DNA of 64,000 nucleotides from Oidiodendron maius Zn (Eukaryota; Ascomycota; Leotiomycetes; Myxotrichaceae): NCBI GenBank assembly GCA_000827325.1, contig KN832889.1, positions 719,389 to 783,388 of the forward strand, read 5' to 3'. Shown piece by piece: positions 55,593 to 64,000 of this stretch (position 1 is its first letter; each line of letters starts with the position of its first letter). The notes under the pieces were generated by a model. It saw only the letters and a program-made list of their open reading frames with translations, ran no database searches and was not told where the DNA came from. The position numbers and the translations under genes were made by a program.

Positions 55593-58364
55593 TTAGAGGC
55601 ACTGAGAATAGTACGGGTTTTCCACCTGGCAGGCATATGGCGAATCGCAGGTTGTGGGACCGGTCCATCCACTTCCGCCACATTGGCCCCAGTGCGTCTG
55701 GCCAGCACCTGATGGTTGGGTGGTAGTTCCTCCCGCAGAGCTTGAAGTCGAGGTCGAGGTGGAGGATCCGGCACTCGCAATTATGACTACCTTCCCGCCA
55801 GTGATTCCATCCGCCGCAGCGGAGATGGTAATCTGCCCCGTCGCCCCTGCATTCGCCTTCACAATTGCCAGCGCGAGCCCCGAGAACGCCTTGCGGCTCG
55901 CGCTCGAAAAAGCTACCATGTCGGTCGGGTCGCCGTTATCCGTCGACACGAGCGTCCCGGGCCCGCTCACGCTGAAGGTGATGGTGTTGTCCGCGCGCGG
56001 CACCACCGTCCCGCTGGCGTCGGAGACCGCCACGCTCACGTACGCCAGGTCCACCCCGTCGCCGGCGATGCTCGCACGGTCGACCGTGACGTTCAGCGCC
56101 GCCGCATTGCCGGCCGTCTTGCGCGAGTCGACGGCCCACTGGTTGCCGTTCTTGTAGGCCACGGCCCGCAGGTCGCCGGTGCTATACTGGACATTGTCCC
56201 AGCGGAAGCGGTAGACAGACGATCCGGGTCGGGTCTTGCGGCCGGCCGAGACGCCGTTGACGAAGAGCTCAACCTCATCGGCAGAGCTGAAGACGTGCAC
56301 AGGTGTGATCTGCCCAACGCGCTCGGGCCAGGTCCAGTGCGGGAGGATGTGGACCATGGGCAGGTCGGACCGCCAGCGGGCCTGGTAGATGTAGAAGCGG
56401 TCCTTCTTGAAGCCGGCCAGGTCGACGATGCCGAAGTAGGAGCTGCGCGCGCCGGGGTTGCCGCCGTAAGGCGTCGGCTCGCCGATGTAGTCGAAGCCGG
56501 TCCACACGAACTCGCCGGCCACGAAGGGGAAGTTGTCCTGCGCCATGAAGACCTGGTCCGGGCTGCCGCCCCAGCCTGGGTTTTCGAGCTCGTAGGCGCT
56601 GATCCACATGTGGCTGCTGTCGGACCCGCCGCTGCTACCGTATCCAGCACCATTGCCGCTGGCCACGGGGAAGAGGTAGGTGCCGCGGCTGCTGATGCAC
56701 GACGCTGTCTCCGTGCCCCAGACCATCTTGCCCGGGAACTGGCTGTGGAAGCTGCCGTACGCGCCGTACTCGCCCTGGTAGTTTAGCCCTTCAATGTCCA
56801 GCACATTCGCCAGCGGCGCCGTCTGCGAGGCCGAGTTCATGGCCGACGTGGACTGGCGCGTGGGATCCTCGGACTTCACGATGTCGTGCAGCTCCTGGCC
56901 TTCCGAGCCGCCCTGGCTGGTCGACTGCTCGGGAATCTCGTTGCCAATACTCCACGCTATGACCGAGGGGTGGTTCCGGTCGCGCCGCACGAACGCGCGC
57001 ATGTCGGGCTCATGCCAGTCGGAGTAGATAACGTGGTAGTCGTTGGACGTCTTGCCCTGCGACCAGCAGTCGAAGGCCTCGTCGAGGACCATGAAGCCCA
57101 TGCGGTCGGCCAAGTCGAGGAGGTCCGGCGCCGGCGGGTTGTGCGACGTCCGCAGAGCGTTCGCGCCCATCTCCTGCAGGGTCTGCAGTTGGCGCTGGGT
57201 CGCCCGGAAGTTGAAGGCGGTGCCGATGGAGCCTTGGTCGTGGTGATTGCAAGTGCCCTGTACGCGGACATGCTGGCCGTTGACGAGGAGGCCATTGTTC
57301 GCATCGTACGCGATGGAACGGATGCCGAAGGTGGTCGAGTAGGTGTCAATGGCGGTCCCACTGACACCGTTCCCGCTGGCAGACAAGGTAGTGACAGCCA
57401 CGTATAAATGCGGCGTCTGGGCTGGCGGTGGGCCCCAGAGGCTCGGGTTGGAGATGTTGACGGATCCTTTGACCAACTGCTTCGTACCGGGATTAACGGT
57501 TACGGTAGTCGTCGTGAACGAGGTCACCACGGTTGTCCCCGCTGCTCCTGTGCTCGGGTCGAGCGTATAGATATTCGTGCTCACGTCGACTTGTCGAATG
57601 GCGTTCCCTTTGTTCTCGACCGTCACCTCCAGGCTCACTGTCGCCGAGCTCGAAGACACGGAAGGGGTCGTGATGGTCGTGCCGAACTGCGCGACGTGCG
57701 TCTTGTCCACCTTGACCAGCCACAGGTTCCGGTAGATGCCCGCGCCGGGGTACCAGCGCGAGTTGTCCAGGGCATTGTCCAGCCGCACGGCGAGGATGTT
57801 GCTGCCAGCCTTCAGGTGCGGCGTCAAGTCCACCCGCCACGAGGCATACCCGTACGGCCAGCCGCCCAGCAGGTTCCCATTGAGCCAGATCGCCGCGTAC
57901 GACATAGCGCCGTCGACATCGAGGAAGGTGGACTTACTACCGTCCACATCGTCCGCCGTCGCCGTGAGGCTCCGCCGATACCAACCCACGCCGTTCGTGG
58001 GTAGGCGGCCCATGCCGCCGCTGATGCCCGGTGCGTTGAATGGGCCTGCAATAGCCCAGTCATGGGGCAGGTCCACGCTCTGCCAGCTATTGTCGTCAAA
58101 GGACGCCTGGACATAAGGAACGTTGTTGCCGGGAGGTGTTCCCGAGGGAGTCGGATACTTGCCACCATTGACGATGAAGTCGTTGGCCAGGGGCAGCATC
58201 CACGACTTGAGCGTGTCGTACGAGAGCGAATCCGGGTTGGACGTGAAGCGCGAGAACTTCCAGCCAGCATTAAGGCTGCTACGGTCACGGCCAGGTGTGG
58301 CAGCGGCCGTGGTCGATCCGGGCGCTGCCAGGAGCAAGAGCAGAAGGGATGACAAGATGAACAT
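55593..58364 (-). CDS. Secreted GH2 glycoside hydrolase (beta-galactosidase-like) with CBM1, 923 aa
   Basis: A single intronless frame begins with a clear signal peptide ([20 protein letters not shown]). The sugar-binding jelly-roll follows ([22 protein letters not shown]), then Ig-like domains and the TIM barrel. The acid/base is E476 in [10 protein letters not shown]. The nucleophile is E552 in [14 protein letters not shown], followed by the aromatic motif [17 protein letters not shown]. After the barrel come Ig-like domains and a Ser/Thr linker. The last ~36 residues are a fungal cellulose-binding CBM1 ([28 protein letters not shown]). GH2 members of this kind cleave beta-galactosides or related exo-linked sugars; galactofuranosidase is an alternative. 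CBM1 on a GH2 enzyme suggests action on plant wall material. It is GC-rich and intact, despite its AT-rich surroundings. Confidence 0.92.
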   Translation of the reverse strand: MFILSSLLLLLLAAPGSTTAAATPGRDRSSLNAGWKFSRFTSNPDSLSYDTLKSWMLPLANDFIVNGGKYPTPSGTPPGNNVPYVQASFDDNSWQSVDLPHDWAIAGPFNAPGISGGMGRLPTNGVGWYRRSLTATADDVDGSKSTFLDVDGAMSYAAIWLNGNLLGGWPYGYASWRVDLTPHLKAGSNILAVRLDNALDNSRWYPGAGIYRNLWLVKVDKTHVAQFGTTITTPSVSSSSATVSLEVTVENKGNAIRQVDVSTNIYTLDPSTGAAGTTVVTSFTTTTVTVNPGTKQLVKGSVNISNPSLWGPPPAQTPHLYVAVTTLSASGNGVSGTAIDTYSTTFGIRSIAYDANNGLLVNGQHVRVQGTCNHHDQGSIGTAFNFRATQRQLQTLQEMGANALRTSHNPPAPDLLDLADRMGFMVLDEAFDCWSQGKTSNDYHVIYSDWHEPDMRAFVRRDRNHPSVIAWSIGNEIPEQSTSQGGSEGQELHDIVKSEDPTRQSTSAMNSASQTAPLANVLDIEGLNYQGEYGAYGSFHSQFPGKMVWGTETASCISSRGTYLFPVASGNGAGYGSSGGSDSSHMWISAYELENPGWGGSPDQVFMAQDNFPFVAGEFVWTGFDYIGEPTPYGGNPGARSSYFGIVDLAGFKKDRFYIYQARWRSDLPMVHILPHWTWPERVGQITPVHVFSSADEVELFVNGVSAGRKTRPGSSVYRFRWDNVQYSTGDLRAVAYKNGNQWAVDSRKTAGNAAALNVTVDRASIAGDGVDLAYVSVAVSDASGTVVPRADNTITFSVSGPGTLVSTDNGDPTDMVAFSSASRKAFSGLALAIVKANAGATGQITISAAADGITGGKVVIIASAGSSTSTSTSSSAGGTTTQPSGAGQTHWGQCGGSGWTGPTTCDSPYACQVENPYYSQCL

Positions 58365-60944
58365 GATGGCAGTGTCCCAGGGCTAAGTAAAAGCACGTAT
58401 GTGCCTGTGGTCAAGATCCCATAGTTCTGATGTGAATGGAGCTCTCCTTCATATGCCATTGCTGCGAGCATAATATACTAACTTCACTGTAGCTAGGATA
58501 TTCTGCACTCATTGCCGACCTCCGCACAGTTCCCGGCCGATGGCCACTGTAGCGCTGCGCTATTGGAGCGGCAGTCTATCTATTAGGCTATTACGGCCCA
58601 TTTGCTAAACGTCTGCTGTGAGCTGTAGCCTCTATTTTAGATATTAGCCATGCAGTTCTCTCTCGACCTGTCATACTCCCCCAGATCATATAATACTCCG
58701 TACTTGTACTGTGAAGACCCTCGTGTAAGCTCTGCCAAAAATACGGTAGCTGCTGTTGAGAGTTTTACTCCGAGAAAATGGGGGTAGGACGAGTATGTTG
58801 TAATAGAGATGCAATTCAAACACAATTGAACGGCAGGAGCCTGAAAACCAGTCTCCTGTATTGACTTTCGAGGTTGTTCTTTAGCCTCCTATAGTATAGA
58901 ATAGTGGCTAAATAAGTAAATAACAAACAATCTTGCAATGCAACTTACTTGACTGCTATTAATATCATCATGAAGCAAATAAAGATCTGCTTCAGCGGTC
59001 ATAATTCTTTGGAACGAAATCATCCCTATTCATGGATAATCATTCGGCTATATCAGGTTCTGGCTAATTCCACACAGCCTGTGACATGTAGAAATCCCAG
59101 ATAATAAACCCCGCGGGAAAATTCTGCGATAGCAAATCACCGAGTAGCCATCTCAGGCTGTTAATCTAATTAGCAGGTTTGTAGCGCTAAATTAGTAGAG
59201 CGGCGATTATAGTTAGTATAACAGACAAGTGTACATCCGGCAAGTCAGTTGGGGGGTGGGATCCTTCCTTGGAGAATCGCCTGCTTACAGTATCATGTCT
59301 CAATCCTTCAGCGAGTCGATCATGCTAATCTCAGTGTCAAGAATGACTTTGATAAACTATGTTGCACCTATGGCGAAGGCTGTACTGGCACATTCAGACT
59401 GCGAACTGCCATGGTGAGACACTTGAATGCGCATTTCAAGCCGGTGCAGAAAATTGACGCAGACCAAATCACCTTTACTGCTAGCGTAACTAATCTAAAC
59501 GAAGTCTGCACACTATTTACCTGCAATGCAGCTTGGCATGATGCCATTATACTTAAGGGGCCTATATATAGGTCTTTCTATAGAGATTTTACGATAAGAA
59601 CCAGGTATACAAAAGTGTATATAATTGGCTTAAAAGTATTATTAACTAGTATTTTATTAAAGCATTACCCTTAAGTATATACTAATTAGGGATATAAATC
59701 AATTATTGCCTGCCTATATTATAGCCTTTGACGCTAGGTTTGAGGCTGTAAAGGCATGCAGAATTAATATTAAGGTGTTGATGATTTGTAATCTATACAA
59801 TCCTCTAGGTAAGCAAGTCGATACTTGTTGTAATATTGGAGGTCTTAATAACTTTTGGTTAAGTCTTAAATAACTAACTTTTAGCTAGGCTAATATTACC
59901 TTTAGGAAGCTCTTGTAGGGCTGCTGTATCTCTATGCCTTAAAGGGAATCCACCTTATTAGCGATGAAATATATACCCTTTCAGTCTATAGTAGACATAA
60001 TCATTAGCCTGAAAAATTTACTTCAATATAAGCTATTGATCCCGCTGGTATTGTTGATCCTAACTACGGCTATATACTCTATAGCATATTAAAGGTAAGT
60101 AGTAACGTCTTACTTATTAGTATAAAATCTAAGGTTTTGATATAGTTACCAGGACTTTACTGCAAGTAGGATACACTTTCGGTGGCCGATCTGCTTCCAC
60201 TTACAGCACAACGCCATTCAAAGAACAAGTGGACTGAGCCGACGCACACATATATACTACTCGCAGCGGCGTATCTTAAGCATAGAAAAATTGGCTATAA
60301 ACAGAACAAGAATAGAGGGCAGAGTATAAGGAAGAATTCATGAAGAGACATATCCACTATATTGAGATCACCTCGCTATCAACTTCTGTCATCGCAATAT
60401 CTTGCAGGGGTAACAAACTGAATTACCTAGTACTGTACTAGCTTGTATATAGCCGTCTAATACGGGCATGTTTGCTCACTCCTGTGGTGAGTTAGGTAAT
60501 ATCTACAAGCGGTGATTCAGCTTGATTTCGGCTTTCGACTGCAAGGGATTTGCTGGTATTAAGACTAGAGAATAAAGAATCAATAAATAAATGACTGAAT
60601 GAATACCTCCGTCCTTTATACCCTACCTCCTTTAGCCCCTTCAGCAGAATGCAGCCAGATCTGCAACAGAGTGTAGAAGCGCGCTTAACTCAATGTTTAT
60701 CAGCATTCTATATAGAATCAATCTTTACTTTCAGTTTTACGAACATTTCTTCTAGTCCCACTAATGGTATATAAGACAATGGAACTATGACTCTGTTTTA
60801 TACTGCCTCTCTTACCTTAATTCTCTCCATCTATTTCTTAACTCTAGGGTACTTATCTAGATCAAGTTCCATTATCCATACAACTCTAACAACAGAAAAA
60901 TTAGTAATATTAGCGATAGTATATTTATCGCTTACTAGATAGTT
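58365..60944. other. Long AT-rich interval, mostly decayed sequence
   Basis: At about 59330-59450 the plus strand reads CTYGEGCTGTFRLRTAMVRH, then LNAH, a C-x5-C-x12-H-x3-H pattern like a C2H2 zinc finger, in a frame of 141 codons (59249-59674) without a recognised family. Positions 59680-60900 are stop-rich and AT-rich, like RIP-affected repeats. Nothing else is supported. Confidence 0.4.
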
Positions 60945-61499
60945 CTAGGAAGAGAGCCGGGATTCAACGACTGTATATATACGTTTGATTTTATTAATAC
61001 AGTGCTTGATTGTATAGTCTAAGCAGACGCTAGCAAAGCACCAGAAATAATTGGCTTGTCCTATTTTAATTGTGAATAACCTGCTGCTAAAATATTGTAA
61101 TGGATGCTTGCCTTGTATTGGTCCAAGTCTAGCGGTATAGAATATTAACTGGCTAAGCATCTTGTAACAATTCTTGGATCTATATGGATACAAGATCTTA
61201 TTATCTGTATTGTACTTGTTGATCAGATATAACATAATTGCACTACTTTTAAAGACTTGCTAGTCGCTATCCTTGAGTGCTGGAATCTTTCCATTCGGAT
61301 TGATCTCCAAGAACTACAGCTCTTTCTGAACGTTTTGGAGTATGTCAATTGTCTTGGTATCATACGTCAAACCGAGTTCCTTAAGTATAATAGAGGCTTT
61401 CTAGCCATTTGCAGTGCTATAAGTATAGAGGGTTAGATTGTATACTATTAGTATCGCTTCTTGATTAGTGAGAGTGGTGGTTTCGAAGTGTTGTTAGGT
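60945..61499 (-). pseudogene. Glutathione S-transferase (Ure2-like) relic damaged by RIP-type changes
   Basis: Read leftward from about 61499, the translation gives LTLYTYSTANG-stop-KASIILKELG, LTYDTKTIDILQNVQKEL-stop, FLEINPNGKIPALKD and SSAIMLYLINKY, the thioredoxin-like glutathione-binding half. The start of the helical domain follows (MLSQLIFYTARLGPIQ, GQANYF). At least two stops stand where tryptophan is expected (TGG to TAG), as RIP would cause. A 51-bp in-frame insertion at 61061-61111 (GCAAGC...AATAG) is a former intron with GC in place of the GT donor. Intact relatives conjugate glutathione in detoxification; this copy is not functional. Confidence 0.8.
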
Positions 61500-62186
61500 G
61501 TTGGAAATAAACCACACCTGAAGTGGGAAATAGGTCCATTTGTATCTCTAACTTACCTATAGCACTTTTGATCTATAGGGGAGGACTTACTGAAAGCTTA
61601 GGTATTAATCAGAGATATAACTTATCTTTTATTGTAAAAAAGTCTATAGACATTAGAAAGCCTATTACAGCAGTGTCTATTAATTACTAGTTAAGTATAT
61701 AGGGATTTATAACAGGTAACGAAGTATTATAGAGTAGTGTTGCAAACTTAGGACTTAGAGATTAAAGATTAGTAATATATTAGTTAAAAGAAAATATTGC
61801 TTCCTTTAGGGGTAAATGGTTACTGCTCTATTTCAAGTATATCCCAATCCTTAATCCTTACTATTTCTTTTGGGTATAGAATTCTAAACAACTTTATCTT
61901 AAACAGAGGCAATATAGGTGTACAGGTTGTAGTCAGATATCAAGGTGAAACTCAGTTATATTGGCTATTGAGTGATATAGAGACAACTTTAGGAACCTCT
62001 TTAGGGACGCAATACAGTCTATAGGACTCGTAAGCTCTATATATAAGCTTAATGCAAGAGGACTGAGCACTTAATGTATAGGCTCTATACGTGTATCAGT
62101 GCTGTATCGCCATATGCTTAAGGCCCTGATGAGAGATACAATATTGAAGCAGCTTCTCAGTCTATCAAGGGTATCTCCTAAGGGAT
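61500..62186. other. AT-rich interval, no gene seen
   Basis: The 75-codon plus frame at 61797-62024 resembles nothing known to me. The rest is stop-rich. Confidence 0.4.
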
Positions 62187-62503
62187 CAGCTGCTTCTATC
62201 CAATTGTACAGTACATAGATGGACGAACTTCATCGGTAGCGTTGATGAGCTTCATTACCTCCATGAAATTAACCAACGCCGCTGGAGTGCATCGTCTCTA
62301 TCGTAGATCATTAGTAGACTGGTATATAAGATTTTCTATTTCCTGTACCCACTCTACGAGCGGTTCTATACCTGCTCTACGGTCTTGCCACCCGTTGTAT
62401 GCGAAGCCATAAACATTATCGAGATAATCAGTGCCTAGAACATTGCTGTATGTCGCCTGATCAATATCTATTTCTGGGAGCGGAAATGTTTCAGATGCTC
62501 CGC
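62187..62503 (-). pseudogene. Unidentified protein relic
   Basis: Leftward from 62503 a coding-like frame reads SETFPLPEIDIDQATYSNVL, then GFAYNGWQDRRAGIEPLVEW and VQEIENLIYQSTNDLR. After one TAG it goes on with TPAALVNFMEVMKLINATDE. The regular amino-acid make-up and a single stop suggest a decayed gene rather than chance. I do not recognise the family. Confidence 0.3.
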
Positions 62504-63426
62504 ATCAATCAAGGTTTTGACACCAGTTTCTCTCTTAGGAATTTAGGTCACGGTGAGAAAATTGGACACGGTTTCCCTATCTAAATAAGTCCGGGTAACT
62601 ATTTCATATTTCACTTATGCACTGGTCTAAATAGTTATTCCGAGCCTCGATAATCAAATTGGCAAAGGAGCATAAGCTTTCTGGTACGGACCTCAGGGAC
62701 ATCCTATTAAATATCATCAGAGTCTAATGATGAGGTTGACTCGCCATAATTAAATTTGCAATATTTCTCGCCAAGATTTGCGCAACTGATTGTTTCCACC
62801 CATTGACGATTTCCTAGCTCAAACTGGCCGACAAAGGTGTTCCACCGACCCCTAATTCTATCCTCCATCGGATGGGGGAATTAGGGTTAAGACGTCTTCA
62901 AATATCACATGAAGCATGACAAAGGAGACTAAATACATAAAAGAGTTTGTGATTGAAGTATGCAGTGAGCTCTCAACCCCTTGATGTAGTATATAGTTGC
63001 TGTTCTAGGGTGCAGGAAAAGTTTAAGTGTATGAAGGTTACAGCCATAAGAGAGTCCCGCTGACGAAGCTACCTTTCTCTTTCCAGGCGACTTGAAGCAA
63101 CCCAGCTGCTCCCCTTGTCTCATTGACGGATGATATTGCACGTCGTACAATGAGCGTAGAAAATCATGCCCTGTTAAGCTCTTGAGACGGCCCAAGGCCT
63201 TGGTTGCTCAAGCCTTTAATAATAGTTAATAAACTTCGCTCAAGAAATAGGATTGTAAATAAGCTGATTTTGAAACAGAATTTATTGCAAGCTATCCAAC
63301 AATTTCCGTAAATGGGCCTAATGCTCCTCTTTTGCATAGAGGAAGGGAGGATTGTATATATCTGTAACCTAGGATTATATTACGAATCTCAGACGGCCAT
63401 CCCGTCATTCATTTAATATGCTCCTT
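62504..63426. other. Intergenic with a hairpin, no gene seen
   Basis: Bases 62850-62858 (CCCTAATTC) and 62878-62886 (GAATTAGGG) form a perfect 9-bp inverted repeat. The minus frame at 62929-63195 shows no family. Confidence 0.4.
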
Positions 63427-64000
63427 CTATCCTGCTATAACTTGGTGCAGGAGCCAGCTTGGGGCATCCAAGGATATCTGGATTGGCGTTCCAGCCTCCA
63501 ACTTGAAGCTGAATAAGCGTACACCGCTGGGCTGCTGGGCCCAGATCTCTACAGCCAGCCAGTTCTCACCGTAATAGTTCAAGGTCCCTTTTATTCGTCA
63601 GAGTATTCTTATGCATAATAGAATGAACGATCTATTTACATACCTTGCGGAACTAGAAAAGAGAGTTGAGGTCCAATATTATTAGTATACTTCCCGAACT
63701 GATATCCATTGACCCACAACTGATCTCGGTAATTCGCTACGGCACATCGATATTAGTGGTAGCGAAATTGAAGGTCATTAGGACATCGTAGCGTTTTGGA
63801 AAATCCAAATCAAAGCTGGTTGAATATAATGCAACCCCAGCCTTAGTGATTCCCGTTTCTGGATCCCCGGAAGCCCAATTCTGGCTGCGTGGGCTAGGCC
63901 GCGTGAAGCCTTGACGTTCTGCAAACAACACACCCTTGTTCAATGGGCCGCGGGCTTTTGTCAACATAAGACTCTCTGCGCAGATTTCCACTAAGCTTCC
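63427..64000 (-). pseudogene. GH35 beta-galactosidase 3' end, frameshifted and cut by the window edge
   Basis: The C-terminal beta-sandwich domains of a fungal GH35 (LacA-like) enzyme are readable leftward from the edge: SLMLTKARGPLNKGVLFAER, SQNWASGDPETGITKAG and YSTSFDLDFPKRYDV. After DVP the frame shifts by one base (near 63740) and continues [21 protein letters not shown] 56-bp intron (63588-63643, GTATGT...AAAAG) joins to GENWLAVEIWAQQPSGVRL and the stop at 63427-63429. GH35 enzymes are secreted exo-beta-galactosidases with catalytic residues in the N-terminal barrel, outside this window. The shift would truncate the protein unless it is a base-call error. Confidence 0.8.

Overview
The window comes from a filamentous ascomycete (Pezizomycotina), judging by protein-coding genes with 48-61 bp GT-AG introns, a secreted GH2 enzyme with a fungal CBM1 domain, and families typical of these fungi (UMTA/LaeA-like methyltransferases, PaxM-like FAD monooxygenases, NACHT-ankyrin proteins). 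Decayed Tad-like LINE, pogo, hAT and Helitron copies also fit, with stop codons of the TGG-to-TAG and CAA/CAG-to-TAA/TAG kind expected of repeat-induced point mutation (RIP). The genus cannot be told. I found no convincing tRNA, rRNA or CRISPR.

Layout. 1-4.3 kb: the 3' part of a decayed LINE, minus strand, cut by the window edge. 5.4-6.1 kb: a pogo transposase relic with a solo LTR in it. 6.9-8.7 kb: a NACHT-ankyrin (NLR-like) pseudogene. 9.7-15.6 kb: an intact SAM methyltransferase and an 802-residue FAD monooxygenase with a membrane tail, with a short-chain dehydrogenase scrap between them. 16.3-18.5 kb: hAT and Helitron relics. 18.5-25.5 kb: poor in genes, with one frameshifted gene at 21.9-23.2 kb.

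26.4-51.5 kb is the core. A six-exon gene encodes a large (about 1786 aa) uncharacterised multidomain protein. Convergent to it is a 3324-residue TcA homologue, and divergent from that a 2577-residue TcB-TcC fusion. The two tc genes are intact, intronless and GC-rich, and share a 785 bp intergenic region. In bacteria TcA is the pentameric translocation channel, TcB-TcC is the cocoon that encloses a cleaved toxic C-terminus, and the complex injects that C-terminus into target cells. Here the C-terminus carries a pattern like a PD-(D/E)XK nuclease. The pair looks like a complete, horizontally acquired toxin complex in a fungal chromosome.

51.8-58.4 kb: a Ser/Thr-rich single-pass membrane protein, a gene of unknown function, and a secreted GH2 glycosidase. 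58.4-64 kb: AT-rich sequence with a RIP-damaged glutathione S-transferase, an unidentified relic, and the frameshifted 3' end of a GH35 beta-galactosidase running off the right edge.
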